From an uncultured Lachnospiraceae bacterium (GTDB taxonomy: Bacteria > Bacillota > Clostridia > Lachnospirales > Lachnospiraceae), in NCBI GenBank assembly GCA_947627245.1, contig CANQVH010000024.1, positions 1 through 45,106 of the forward strand: a DNA stretch of 45,106 bases, in the 5' to 3' direction. Made by a program: the position numbers and the translations under genes. Of the stretch, positions 16,664 through 25,324 are shown one piece after another (the first letter of the stretch is position 1; each line of letters begins with the position of its first letter). Under the pieces are notes generated by a model, which was not told the origin of the DNA, ran no database searches, and saw only the letters and a program-made list of their open reading frames with translations.

Positions 16664-18379
16664 TCACTCAATCTCTATATTTGTATGAATAAATTCGTGT
16701 ATTCTTTCTTCCAACTCGATCGCGGCGAGCGCTCCCCTCTGAATCGACTCGTCGGCCTCCAGAACGAACTTCACCTCGACATACTTTCCGATTTTTTCTT
16801 CTATGATCTGCTCCAGCTCCGTTTTTCTCTCTTCGCTCTCGATATAGCTTTCCGCCAGAAAATCGGCAAACACGACATACAGCCGCCCGTCGTTCTCGTC
16901 CTGCGCATTGTACTTCGGCGTAGCGGAGGCAAGGACCGCGCGGAATCTTCCACTTGTCTGGGCAACGATCATCTTCCACATCTCACAGACCCTCTGCAGA
17001 TCCTTCGGCGCCGCGCGCTGCTGCGAAACAGGCTGTGCATTGACCGCAGCGCCTCCGTCGCCGGAAACGCCCTCTGCCGCGGCACCACCCGGATATCCGG
17101 CTCCCGTCGGCCCGTTCATGGTCCCATCGGCTCCCGGCATTTTGTTTCCCGCCGCGCCGCCTGATATGACATAGCCTCCCGATGCGCCGCCTCCGGCTGT
17201 TCCTCCCGCCGGACGGGCAAACACGCCCTGCTCCGCCAGACGTTCCAGTCTGCGGATACGCTCTACGATCGAAAGCTCATCCCGTTCCGTCTCCGGATGG
17301 CAAAGCTTGATCAGCGCAAGCTCCAGTTGCACGCGGCGGTTGCTGGCGTAACGAATCCCGGATGCCAGCTCCGAAAGGATACGGATATAACGCATCAGCG
17401 TATCGCTGCGAACCATCGCGGCCTCCTCGCGAAGCCGTTCCAGATTCTCAGTGGAGACGTCAAGCACCTCCTCCATATCGTCGGAAGCCTTGATCAGCAT
17501 CAGGTTGCGCATGTACCATGTAAAATCATTCACAAACTGCGTCAGATCCCTGCCCTGCATGATCAGCGCCTCAAGTGCGCGGATCACATTCACCAGATCC
17601 CCTTTCAGGATCTTACGAAGGAAGTCGCTGAAGACCTCCGTGTCCACCGCGCCAAGTACCTCCAACACTCTGTCATAGGTCAGCCTCTCCCCGAGATAAA
17701 ACGCAATGCACTGATCCAGCAGGCTCAGCGAATCTCTCAGCGAACCGTCACCCTTTTTCGCGATGTAACGCAGGGCTTTCTCCTCCGCGTTCACATGCTC
17801 GGCCTCTACAAGCTCCTGCAGACGTTCCTTGATCGTCTCCTGACCGATCCTCCGGAAGTCGTACCGCTGACACCGGGACAGGATCGTGACCGGAATCTTG
17901 TGCGCCTCGGTCGTCGCCAAAATGAAGATTACATAAGTCGGCGGCTCCTCCAGCGTCTTCAGAAGAGCATTGAACGCGCCCGACGAAAGCATGTGAACCT
18001 CGTCGATAATATAAACCTTGTATTTTCCGTCCGTCGGAGCGTACATGACCTCCTCACGGATCTCTCGGATATTGTCAACGCCGTTGTTGGAAGCGGCGTC
18101 AATCTCAATCACATTCATGGAAGATCCTGCCGCGATCGCGCGGCAGGATGCACATTCGTTGCAGGGATTTCCTCCGTCCGGATGCTCACAGTTGACCGCT
18201 TTGGCAAGGATCTTCGCGACAGTGGTCTTACCGGTGCCTCTTGTTCCGCAAAACAGATACGCATGTCCGATGCGGTCCGCGAGGATCTGATTCCTGAGCG
18301 TCTTCACGATATGATCCTGTCCCCTGACATCCGTAAAGCTGTCCGGGCGAAATTTTCTATATAAAGCCGTATAGCTCAT
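16664..18379 (-). CDS. dnaX: DNA polymerase III subunit gamma/tau
   Basis: A 571-residue clamp-loader ATPase. Start at [21 protein letters not shown] (18379); the upstream extension is not conserved. Walker A is [12 protein letters not shown] (about 44-55), the zinc module is [16 protein letters not shown] (about 63-78), Walker B and sensor are in [22 protein letters not shown]. Residues about 395-460 are a Gly/Ala-rich linker, and the C-terminal tau part ends in an acidic helix. I saw no A-rich slippery sequence in the linker region, so only tau is expected. The gene precedes ybaB and recR. Confidence 0.95.
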   Translation of the reverse strand: MSYTALYRKFRPDSFTDVRGQDHIVKTLRNQILADRIGHAYLFCGTRGTGKTTVAKILAKAVNCEHPDGGNPCNECASCRAIAAGSSMNVIEIDAASNNGVDNIREIREEVMYAPTDGKYKVYIIDEVHMLSSGAFNALLKTLEEPPTYVIFILATTEAHKIPVTILSRCQRYDFRRIGQETIKERLQELVEAEHVNAEEKALRYIAKKGDGSLRDSLSLLDQCIAFYLGERLTYDRVLEVLGAVDTEVFSDFLRKILKGDLVNVIRALEALIMQGRDLTQFVNDFTWYMRNLMLIKASDDMEEVLDVSTENLERLREEAAMVRSDTLMRYIRILSELASGIRYASNRRVQLELALIKLCHPETERDELSIVERIRRLERLAEQGVFARPAGGTAGGGASGGYVISGGAAGNKMPGADGTMNGPTGAGYPGGAAAEGVSGDGGAAVNAQPVSQQRAAPKDLQRVCEMWKMIVAQTSGRFRAVLASATPKYNAQDENDGRLYVVFADFLAESYIESEERKTELEQIIEEKIGKYVEVKFVLEADESIQRGALAAIELEERIHEFIHTNIEIE

Positions 18380-18395
18380 ACCTGCACCCCTGTTT

Positions 18396-18467
18396 GGCAG
18401 TGTCATTTTGTTTACCGATCCCGGAGGCACCCTGCCCCATCGCGGCTGTCAACGGAATGACATTGCC
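18396..18467 (-). other. Long imperfect hairpin in the dnaX leader
   Basis: Immediately upstream of the dnaX ribosome site the sequence folds on itself: GGCA-TGTCATT at one end pairs with AATGACA-TGCC at the other, followed inwards by GTT/AAC, CCG-GAT/ATC-GG and GGCA/TGCC. No U-run follows. It does not contain the conserved core of SRP RNA. It could regulate dnaX or be a processed spacer after pfkA. Confidence 0.45.
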
Positions 18468-18544
18468 TGCTGATATCTGCACCGCACCGCCTTATAAGAG
18501 GCAGCGCAGCGCGTTTCTTTTTCTGTTGTCCCGTCTCCGAGCGC

Positions 18545-19618
18545 TCAGTCCCCGAAGCTGATGCCCATGAGCTTCGCTTCCTTGATGATCTGATCCTTCG
18601 GAGAGACGACCTTCAGCTTGCCCGCAACCTCGCCGAGCGGCACCTTCTTCATCTTGCCGTTGACGATACCGACCATGTAGCCGTACTCGTCATTCAGGAT
18701 CAGCTCCGCGCACGTCACGCCGATCCTCGTGGAAAGCACGCGGTCATACGGACACGGACTTCCGCCTCTCTGCGTGTGTCCCGGAACCGTGATGCGCACC
18801 TCCGGACCGTTCGCGGCCTTGATCTCCTCTGCGATCTCGTAAGCAACGGACGGATATTTCTTTTCCTCGATTTTTTTCTTGTAATCCTTCTTGCTCAGCT
18901 TCGCGTCCTTCTTCGAGATCGCGCCCTCGGCTACCGCAATGACCGTGAAGCCTTTGCCGGCCTGCGTCCTGCGGTCAATCGCTTCGATAACTTTCTTGAT
19001 ATCGTACGGAATCTCCGGAAGCAGGATGATGTCCGCACCGCCCGCAAGTCCTGCGTAAAGGGTCAGCCAGCCTACCTTGTGGCCCATGACCTCTACGATG
19101 AAGACACGATTGTGAGAGGCCGCCGTCGTATGGATGCGGTCGATCGCGTCCGTCGCGATATTAACCGCGCTGTAGAATCCGAACGTCATATCGGTGCCCC
19201 AGATATCATTGTCAATCGTCTTCGGAAGATGGATGATGTTCAGACCTTCCTCGCGCAGAAGATTCGCGGTCTTCTGTGTGCCGTTGCCGCCCAGGATCAC
19301 AAGGCAATCCAGCCGAAGCTTATAGTAATTCTGCTTCATCGCCTCGACCTTATCCAGACCTTTCTCGTCCGGCTCGCGCATCAGCTTGAACGGCTGACGG
19401 GAAGAGCCGAGAATCGTGCCGCCCTTCGTCAGAATCCCGGAGAAGTCTCTGGAGGTCAGCAGGCGGTAGTCTCCGTAAATCAACCCCTTATAGCCGTTCA
19501 TGAAGCCATAGACCTCAAGCTCCGTGAGGTTCGACGAAAGGCCCTTCACTACGCCTCTCATTGTCGCGTTCAGCGCCTGACAGTCGCCGCCGCTTGTCAA
19601 CAATCCTACTCGTTTCAT
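18545..19618 (-). CDS. pfkA: 6-phosphofructokinase
   Basis: A 357-residue phosphofructokinase (fructose 6-phosphate to fructose 1,6-bisphosphate). Conserved blocks: LLTSGGDCQALNATMRG (8-22), GGTILGSSR (66-74), GGNGTQKTA (110-118), PKTIDNDIWGTD (132-143, catalytic Asp136), IVEVMGHKVGWLTL and PGHTQRGGSP. Where E. coli PfkA has GGDGS and PGTIDND, this protein has N112, G113 and K133. The Gly suggests ATP use while the Lys is typical of pyrophosphate-dependent enzymes, so the phosphoryl donor cannot be settled from sequence. Start chosen at 19618. Probably cotranscribed with the 90-residue gene 31 bases upstream. Confidence 0.9.
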   Translation of the reverse strand: MKRVGLLTSGGDCQALNATMRGVVKGLSSNLTELEVYGFMNGYKGLIYGDYRLLTSRDFSGILTKGGTILGSSRQPFKLMREPDEKGLDKVEAMKQNYYKLRLDCLVILGGNGTQKTANLLREEGLNIIHLPKTIDNDIWGTDMTFGFYSAVNIATDAIDRIHTTAASHNRVFIVEVMGHKVGWLTLYAGLAGGADIILLPEIPYDIKKVIEAIDRRTQAGKGFTVIAVAEGAISKKDAKLSKKDYKKKIEEKKYPSVAYEIAEEIKAANGPEVRITVPGHTQRGGSPCPYDRVLSTRIGVTCAELILNDEYGYMVGIVNGKMKKVPLGEVAGKLKVVSPKDQIIKEAKLMGISFGD

Positions 19619-19649
19619 ACTTATCACATCCTTTTCTTATAAAGATTTT

Positions 19650-19922
19650 TTAATCCTTCTTGCTAAACAGCCCGCCCAGAAGTCCCTTGGCATCATCCAT
19701 GACATCGCCGAGCTTTTCTTCGGCGCCCTTCACAATGCCGCTCACTTCCTCCGAACCGAGCTTCGCCTTCGCGGCAGCCAGAACCGCCTTGAGCTGCTCA
19801 TCCGGCAGGTTCACGCCCAGCAGATCCTCCACTGCCTTTACCGGATTCTTTTTCAACGCCTCCTGAAACGCCTTGTCGCCAATCTTTGCTTCCACCTTTG
19901 CGATCATATCTTTGATGTCCAT
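19650..19922 (-). CDS. Small conserved-looking protein upstream of pfkA (unknown)
   Basis: A 90-residue protein I do not recognise by function. It is mostly helical: MIAKVEAKIGDKAFQEALKK, then NPVKAVEDLLGVNLPDEQLK, a coil of Ala/Lys, and a C-terminal GLLGGLFSKKD tail. The NPxKAVEDLLGVxLP segment resembles small uncharacterised Clostridia proteins I remember. It has an AAAGGAGG ribosome site and a consensus promoter at 19973-20001 and lies 31 bases before pfkA, so it is certainly expressed with a glycolytic gene. Confidence 0.75.
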   Translation of the reverse strand: MDIKDMIAKVEAKIGDKAFQEALKKNPVKAVEDLLGVNLPDEQLKAVLAAAKAKLGSEEVSGIVKGAEEKLGDVMDDAKGLLGGLFSKKD

Positions 19923-19972
19923 TTGATACCCTCCTTTGCAATACGTTTCATATAGTATTTATTATAAATAAT

Positions 19973-20001
19973 AGTATATCGAGTCCCCGATCGTTTGTCA
20001 A
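19973..20001 (-). promoter_or_regulatory. Strong promoter of the small gene and pfkA
   Basis: TTGACA (20001-19996), 17 bases, TATACT (19978-19973). Near-perfect sigma-A promoter. It is the last core feature before the AT-rich accessory region begins. Confidence 0.88.
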
Positions 20002-20051
20002 TTTTTTCAGACTGATTTCGCTCACATGCTTCACAAAATTTCTGCATCCAT

Positions 20052-20216
20052 CTCTTGTTAACATTAATCGGTCTTTCTCTTATACTGTCAAATGCCGCAG
20101 AGCCGGATTTCCGGGACTTCTGACGGCATTGTTGTTTTTGTCTGGTTGTGTCTGGGAGCATCAATTGGTGCAGAATTGGTGTAAAAATTGGCGTAGTAAA
20201 TAGTTTTTGTTAGCAA
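20052..20216 (+). repeat. Interspersed repeat, copy 1
   Basis: First of four copies of a repeat. It contains a hairpin at 20091-20130 (AATGCCGCAGA ... TCTGACGGCATT, inner CCGGATTTCCGG) followed by a T-rich run, a conserved GTCTGGTTGTGTCTGGGAGCATC stretch, and ends with the doubled motif TTGGTGTAAAAATTGGCGTAG. This copy sits at the left border of the AT-rich region and has a one-base insertion in the stem. Confidence 0.85.
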
Positions 20217-20359
20217 GCTGTATAAACGAGAAATTGTTGTAGAATTTTAAGCGTCATTTTGATATGATTAACATTAACAGATTTAGATGGTTATTGGCAA
20301 AACTATAAAAATTCAAATGAATATAGTAAAGATACTGAAAAGATGGAGGAGGTGTTTTC

Positions 20360-21503
20360 TTGAATATAATTGATTTTGAGAGACTTCTTAAAGCTGGAGA
20401 AAGTCTTACCGTCGAGTTTAAGACATGGATTCACGCTAAAGATATGCGTGAACGCATTTCGCTGGTAGTAGATGAACTTGTTGCATTTGCTAATGCGAAG
20501 GGTGGCATTGTATATCTAGGCGTTGAAGATGACGGAACTGTAACGGGGTGTAAAGACTATGATATACAAAAAATTATGGAATCTATCTATGATAGGACAC
20601 GCCCGGCATTGTTTACGGAAATCGAGGTAATTCAATATAAGGGAAAAGATATATTGGCAATCAAGGTCGAGAGAGATGGAACAACATATGCCACTTCAGA
20701 TGGGAGATGTTTAAAAAGATTGGGAAAAAACTCGAAACCATATTATCCGGATGAAATGAGCAATAAATATACGTCTATTCAAAATCCCGACTTTTCTTCA
20801 CAGATTTTAGCAGATAGTAATATAGAAGATATAAATATACTGGAGATATATAACTTAAAAGAAAAATTGAAAATACGCGATCCAAAATCCACTTTGTCTG
20901 GTCTGGAAGATATGTCTTTTCTAAGGCGTTGACATTATATTTAGAGAAATGATTTCTTCAGGAAAACCTTATCCACAATATCAAGCTTATAATGAAGCCG
21001 TAACATTAACTATATTTAGCTCAATCGATGATGTTAGCTTTGTAAAATTTATTGCCAGTGAACAAGATAGACTACAGAGAATTCTTCCGTTATCAGAATT
21101 AATGGTTTTGCGGTATTTGACAGATAATAAAAGAATTATTTTGTCCGAGATGCAGGAATTGACCCAATTACCTGCTGCTGAAGCGAGAAAATGTTGTAAT
21201 AATCTTATAAAAGATGGATTGATAATGTTAGCTGGTAAAGAGTATATGCTAACAGCGAAAGTTTATGATGCACTCAAATCGGATGTGGAATATACCCAAG
21301 ACACCATAATTCGTTATGTAAAAGCAAAAAGCCTGATAGAAGAATACTTACAATCTGCCGAATTTATTACCAATGAAAAAGTCCGTGAACTATGTGGATT
21401 TACGAGAATGCAGGCAAGAATTACTTTAGATAAAATGAGATCTGAAGGTAAATTGCGCTTAGAAGGTAAAGGGCGCGGAGCAAAATACTATCAAAATGAA
21501 TAA
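20360..21503 (+). pseudogene. Broken AlbA_2/Schlafen-like ATP-binding protein gene
   Basis: Two adjacent reading frames belong to one ancestral gene. The first (20360-20932, 190 codons) has the AlbA_2 domain: ESLTVEFKTWIHAKDMRERI, AFANAKGGIVYLGVEDDGTV, YKGKDILAIKVERDGTTYAT. The second (from about 20935) begins in the middle of the conserved DIIFREMISSGKPYPQYQAY block and ends in a winged-helix C-terminus (VRELCGFTRMQARITLDKMR). The roughly 200 residues expected between them are missing and the frame is broken at 20930, so this is an internal deletion. Relatives are putative transcriptional regulators or RecG-like accessory proteins. An AT-rich leader with a possible promoter precedes it. Confidence 0.8.
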
Positions 21504-21518
21504 TAAAAAATGAAAAAA

Positions 21519-21549
21519 TGAGTATTAATGAGTATTAATGAGTATTAAT
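21519..21549 (+). repeat. 10-bp tandem repeat, three copies
   Basis: AGTATTAATG repeated three times right after the broken AlbA_2 gene. Short and AT-rich; no function seen. Confidence 0.7.
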
Positions 21550-21589
21550 AAGATTCATAACGATATTAATTTTTTATATTTTATTTCTC

Positions 21590-21638
21590 AATGCTGTAGA
21601 ATCGGATTTCCAGCGTTTCTGCAGCATTGATGTTTTTG
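21590..21638 (+). terminator. Terminator-like hairpin after the broken AlbA_2 gene
   Basis: CAATGCTGTAGAA pairs with TTTCTGCAGCATTG, followed by ATGTTTTTG. It is a diverged relative of the main hairpin in the interspersed repeat (same position of CGGATTTCC in the loop), which supports a terminator origin of that hairpin. Confidence 0.6.
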
Positions 21639-21677
21639 CCTTGTGATTCATTAGTAGTGTAAAGATGCCAGAGTCAG

Positions 21678-21942
21678 ATTTTCTTATGAAACGCAGGAAC
21701 GAGGATTTAAGTCTATACTCGATAGAGCACAATTTCAAAGTGACATTTCTAATGTCTCTTTGGAGGTCACTTTGAATGGCACAGAAATATCGATACTTGC
21801 TATACATCGAGAAATGAGATCACCGATAAAATATCGCAAACAGTCAGAACTGTGCAACGAGCATTAGATTCATTGAGAAAAAAGGGATATATTCAAAGGA
21901 AAGGGTTAAAACGTGATGCAAGGTGGGAAGTGCTAAGATAAT
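21678..21942 (+). pseudogene. Decayed 3' end of an AlbA_2-type regulator gene, copy A
   Basis: Fragment with the sequence pattern FKSILDRAQFQSDISNVSL, EVTLNGTEISILAI, and a winged-helix end (TVQRALDSLRKKGYIQR-like) ending in RDARWEVLR and stop. A deletion around 21810 removes about 7 codons and shifts the frame. It is a near copy of the fragment at 23052-23322; each copy has its own lesion. Confidence 0.75.
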
Positions 21943-21969
21943 ATTGGTAATATTCCTTGGAAACGCATC

Positions 21970-22236
21970 CGCAATTAGTGTAAAAATGGTACAGTAAGCC
22001 CTCAAAATGGGGAAATTGAAAAACTGCAAACGCTGTGAAGCCCGTAAATTCGGGACTTCACAAATTTTTCACAAAATAATTAGCACTCACCTCTTGTCAG
22101 CGTTAATCGGTCTTTCTCTTATACTGTCAAATGCCGTAGGGCCGGATTTCCGGGACTTCTGCGGCATTGTTGTTTTTGTCTGATTGTGTCTGGGAGCATC
22201 AATCGGTGAAGAATTGGTGTAAAAATTGGTGTAGTG
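21970..22236 (+). repeat. Interspersed repeat, copy 2 (long form)
   Basis: Long copy of the repeat. It starts with a degenerate TTAGTGTAAAAATGGTACAG motif and ends with TTGGTGTAAAAATTGGTGTAG. It holds two hairpins: 22034-22062 (TGTGAAGCCCG ... CGGGACTTCACA) and 22129-22168 (AATGCCGTAGG ... CTTCTGCGGCATT). Stem bases differ from copy 4 but pairing is kept. Confidence 0.85.
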
Positions 22237-22346
22237 AACACACAATACATTACATAGAAATAATAGTTGTTTCTATATCCATTTTGGGATATAATAATAT
22301 TGAACTCAAGTTTTCTTTAGATTTCAAGAATGAAAGGATGAGCTAT

Positions 22347-22601
22347 ATGAATCTAGCCAAAATATCTGCCAATGGGCAAATCACGGTGCCGGTTGAAATT
22401 CGCCGCCTGTTGGGTCTCAAATCCGGCGACAAAATTCTGTTTTATCAGAAACAGGATGGAGAAGTAGTTGTGAGCAATGCATCCGCACAGGCAATTCGCA
22501 GAGCGCAAGCTGCTTTCGCTGACGCTGCTGACACAATGGGCGTTTCCAGCGAAGATGATGTGCAGACACTTGTAAACGAAGTACGTTATGGAAAGGGTTA
22601 A
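22347..22601 (+). CDS. AbrB/MazE-type antitoxin
   Basis: An 84-residue protein with the AbrB/SpoVT swapped-hairpin DNA-binding domain (MNLAKISANGQITVPVEIRR, LLGLKSGDKILFYQ) at residues 1-48 and a helical C-terminus that should bind the toxin. Start chosen at 22347; the reading frame runs upstream through the repeat without support. The PIN toxin gene starts 4 bases after the stop. Confidence 0.85.
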   Translation: MNLAKISANGQITVPVEIRRLLGLKSGDKILFYQKQDGEVVVSNASAQAIRRAQAAFADAADTMGVSSEDDVQTLVNEVRYGKG

Positions 22602-22605
22602 TGAC

Positions 22606-22995
22606 ATGCGGATATTGGTTGATACAAATGTTTTGTTTTCCGCACTATTGTTTCCAAAGTCAAAGCCCGCACAAGCTCTGCTGTATATCGCGGACAATCA
22701 TGAAATGGTTTTGTGCGACCGTAATATTATCGAGATTCGGGAAATTTTGAAGCGAAAAGCGCCCAAGCTTTTACCGGATGCAGAAGTATTGCTTGCGGAA
22801 ATGTCCTATGAATTGATTCCAGCAATTGATCATGCGGAAAAATTAATACGCGATGCCAAGGATCAGCCTATCCTCAATGCGGCCATTGTGTCGGATGTAG
22901 ATATTATCTTAACGGGGGACAAAGATTTTCTGAGTCTGGATATGGGACATCCTAAGTGTATGACAGTGTCACAATTTTTAGAAATGGAAAGGTAG
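22606..22995 (+). CDS. PIN-domain toxin (VapC-like RNase)
   Basis: A 129-residue PIN nuclease of the group often annotated as putative toxin component, PIN family. The acidic catalytic residues are in MRILVDTNVLFSALLF (Asp6), near EIREIL (Glu), and in ILTGDKDFLSL (Asp). Predicted to cut RNA and to be held inactive by the AbrB-type antitoxin before it. Start at 22606 chosen for AAAGGG upstream; an ATG at 22588 in frame would overlap the antitoxin. Confidence 0.85.
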   Translation: MRILVDTNVLFSALLFPKSKPAQALLYIADNHEMVLCDRNIIEIREILKRKAPKLLPDAEVLLAEMSYELIPAIDHAEKLIRDAKDQPILNAAIVSDVDIILTGDKDFLSLDMGHPKCMTVSQFLEMER

Positions 22996-23051
22996 AAGAT
23001 ATTATCTGTTTTTTGACAAACAGCTTACATATAGTTTAAAGAGTCTATGAA

Positions 23052-23322
23052 ATGAAAGAACGTGGATTTATATTTATTCTCTATAAATCACAATTTCAAA
23101 GTGCCATTCCTAATGTCTCTTTGGATGTCACTTTGAATGGCACGGAAATGTCGGTACTTGCTATATTAAGACAAAATCCGGATTCATCAAGAAGTGAGAT
23201 CGCCGACAAAATATCGAAAACAGTCAGAACTGTGCAACGAGCATTAGATTCATTGAGAGAAAAGGATATATTCAAAGGATCGGATCAAAACGTGATGCAA
23301 GGTGGGAAGTTCTAAGATAATA
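23052..23322 (+). pseudogene. Decayed 3' end of an AlbA_2-type regulator gene, copy B
   Basis: Second copy of the fragment at 21678-21942 (QFQSAIPNVSLDVTLNGTEM, ILRQNPDSSRSEIADKISKT, VRTVQRALDSLREK). One base is lost in the run of A and G near 23262 relative to copy A, so the natural end (GYIQR ... RDARWEVLR) is out of frame. No N-terminal domain is present. Confidence 0.75.
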
Positions 23323-23372
23323 TTTGATAAAAAGAACGGCTTATAGAAAGATTGTGGATTGTGTCAACAGTT

Positions 23373-23440
23373 TTCTCTCTTTCTCGTATACTGTCAAATG
23401 CCGCAGAGCCGGATTTCCGGGACTTCTGCGGCATTGTTGT
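23373..23440 (+). repeat. Interspersed repeat, copy 3 (short form)
   Basis: Only the TTTCTC(T/G)TATACTGTCAAATG block and the hairpin AATGCCGCAGA ... TCTGCGGCATT (23397-23435) remain. It follows decayed fragment B, as copy 2 follows fragment A. It could now serve as a bidirectional terminator for the genes facing it. Confidence 0.8.
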
Positions 23441-23497
23441 AATGAAACCTTATCTTTCTGTGTAAAAGCCAGATCTTCAGCTAAAGCTTTTGGCATT

Positions 23498-24154
23498 TCA
23501 TTCATCCCGTACATCCTCAAAATAAGTTTCCGCGTCATCAAAACTTTCGAAGTCGTCAAAATAGTCATAATAGAAGTCTTCCACATCGCCGTAATCGCGC
23601 GCGTGATACGGGTCTTCCCGTTTCGTGTCGGAAGATTTTTTGCCGGATGAACTCTTGCCGGATGAATTGCTTTTCCATCCTGTACTGCCGGAATATGTCT
23701 TTTTGACGGGGCTTTTGGGGAAATGCTCGCTGCAGTATGAGCCGCTAATGATCACATTGAAGCATCCGGTCTGGCGGCAGGTATGCGTATAGCAGAATTT
23801 CCCGCCGGTCAAAGCGCCGTCATTGCAGCCGACTTTATGACAAGTATGAATGTCGCAATATTTGCTCCCTTCTTTCCTTACATTTGTACATTGCGGGCTC
23901 TCGCACAAAACGGATTCCGTCTCCGTGGAAGAAACCGCTGAAGCGATTTCGCTTTCTTCCTTTTTACTTTCTTCCTCTTTGTTTTCCTCTTCTTCACTGT
24001 CCGGCTTGTGCTCTTGGCAGTACTCACTGCCGCTCTCCCGCCGTTTATCACAACCCGGATAACTACACTGCGTACTTTTTGATGTCATGAAGAAAATCGT
24101 TGCTGCCACCAGAACAAGCACAAATACCGCGAAAAAATATGCGCCCTTTTTCAT
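23498..24154 (-). CDS. Membrane-anchored Cys/His-rich (zinc-binding-like) protein
   Basis: A 218-residue protein with an N-terminal membrane helix or uncleaved signal (MKKGAYFFAVFVLVLVAATI), then four repeats of a C-x3-C ... YC-x2-H pattern: CSYPGCDKRRESGSEYCQEH, CESPQCTNVRKEGSKYCDIH, CHKVGCNDGALTGGKFCYTH and CRQTGCFNVIISGSYCSEH. These look like small zinc knuckles on the outside of the cell. A Ser/Lys-rich stretch and a very acidic Asp/Tyr/Phe-rich tail (about 180-218) follow. The function is unknown; related C-terminal acidic tails are common in small Clostridia proteins of accessory regions. Confidence 0.65.
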   Translation of the reverse strand: MKKGAYFFAVFVLVLVAATIFFMTSKSTQCSYPGCDKRRESGSEYCQEHKPDSEEEENKEEESKKEESEIASAVSSTETESVLCESPQCTNVRKEGSKYCDIHTCHKVGCNDGALTGGKFCYTHTCRQTGCFNVIISGSYCSEHFPKSPVKKTYSGSTGWKSNSSGKSSSGKKSSDTKREDPYHARDYGDVEDFYYDYFDDFESFDDAETYFEDVRDE

Positions 24155-24230
24155 ACTTCAGTCCTCGCCTCCATGAGTGTAAATATTCAACGTTACTCCC
24201 TTCTTTTACACTGCTGCAAATTCGGACAAC

Positions 24231-24926
24231 TTATCCAATGTCTTTCTTGCTTTTCCTTTTCACTACAGGCGGAAGTTCAAACTTTTCGTTTATCATATCT
24301 GCCAGTTTGATATACCCGAACCGCGAAGCCTTTGTCAGGATGCGCCTTATCAGGGAAGTACTGACCTTCCCAACAGGAATCTCTTCCTCTCTCTGTCGTC
24401 TTCCGGCCTGACTCAGCCCACCTATACTACCAATATATTCGCCACAGAAAGCTTCAAACTTCTCTGTCGCCGGAAACATATCTATGTTCCACTTGACAGG
24501 TATACCTTTTTCCAAGGCAGCTTTCTCGATCTGCTCCTGCAGAACCGTGTACATATTCATCCCAAAAATCTCAGACGTCCCATAGCAATACCCGGCTTCC
24601 CCAATCGTAACTTTCTTTGTCTTCGGATTGTATATCTTCTCCCGCCGATTATAATCATCGCTGGTGTTATTTCCGTATTCTTCGGCATAATAAATCGCAA
24701 CATCGCTGAATAGCGTATTGGCAAGTAGGTACAGCCCCAAAACTTCAAGACTCTTCCGTTTGGTCATACCCTCAATATCCGGTCGATATTTGTCTGAGAT
24801 ATAACCTGCCTGCGACTCATAGATCAATCCAAAGTCAACGCCGTAACATTCCAGCAACTGCTTTACATATTCTCTGTCCCGTTCTTCGCAGGATGCTCCA
24901 AGATTCGCAAAATCCCAAAATGACAT
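24231..24926 (-). CDS. Unknown protein (231 residues)
   Basis: I do not recognise this protein. It is soluble, with an N-terminus MSFWDFANLGASCEERDREY, a mixed helical middle (KSLEVLGLYLLANTLFSDVAIYYAEE) and a basic C-terminus (PPVVKRKSKKD). GGAGG lies seven bases before the start. It follows the 64-residue gene at 25010-25204 after 83 bases, so the two may be an operon. Confidence 0.65.
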   Translation of the reverse strand: MSFWDFANLGASCEERDREYVKQLLECYGVDFGLIYESQAGYISDKYRPDIEGMTKRKSLEVLGLYLLANTLFSDVAIYYAEEYGNNTSDDYNRREKIYNPKTKKVTIGEAGYCYGTSEIFGMNMYTVLQEQIEKAALEKGIPVKWNIDMFPATEKFEAFCGEYIGSIGGLSQAGRRQREEEIPVGKVSTSLIRRILTKASRFGYIKLADMINEKFELPPVVKRKSKKDIG

Positions 24927-25009
24927 TGTTCATCCTCCATTCTGATTTTTTGCAGAAACATACCCCTATGCTTGCTCCATGCCGACTTCGACCGCTTCCC
25001 GGATCCGCC

Positions 25010-25204
25010 TTACTCCATCTGATAATCTCTCAAATCAATGCCCTGTCTTTCTGCCATATCCACCAGCTCCTGATCCGATGCCCGGTCGATATCCGAAGCT
25101 TCTATCAACGCTCCGCCAAATCTGCCTCCGAAGAACGCACCCAAAGCTTCCTGTTTCAGATCCTCCCTCAACTGCTCAATATCAATCATAATTTCTTCAT
25201 CCAT
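25010..25204 (-). CDS. Small unknown protein (64 residues)
   Basis: An acidic helical protein (MIDIEQLREDLKQEALGAFF, GGALIEASDIDRASDQELVD) with a strong AGGAGG eight bases before the ATG. Similar small proteins are seen next to accessory genes in Clostridia, but I cannot give a function. Confidence 0.6.
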   Translation of the reverse strand: MDEEIMIDIEQLREDLKQEALGAFFGGRFGGALIEASDIDRASDQELVDMAERQGIDLRDYQME

Positions 25205-25324
25205 GATTATTTCCTCCTATACTAGCTTTTCTTTGGAACCATAATATCCATATCTCTATTTCTGATAGAGTTTCCAGAACTGTAAATTGATGAATGTTTC
25301 AACCTGTTATTGTAGGCACACGTT

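Noticed and set aside
17297..18364. 355-codon plus-strand frame opposite dnaX.
   Set aside because: dnaX is certain from its motifs; the other strand has no family features.
16664..18379. Programmed frameshift producing gamma from dnaX.
   Set aside because: I found no A-rich slippery heptamer in the linker region.
18380..18544. Possible SRP (4.5S-like) RNA gene upstream of dnaX.
   Set aside because: The conserved SRP tip and internal loop sequences are not present; only an unassigned hairpin is seen.
22167..22346. Upstream extension of the antitoxin reading frame.
   Set aside because: It runs through the interspersed repeat and has no support; the AbrB domain starts at 22347.
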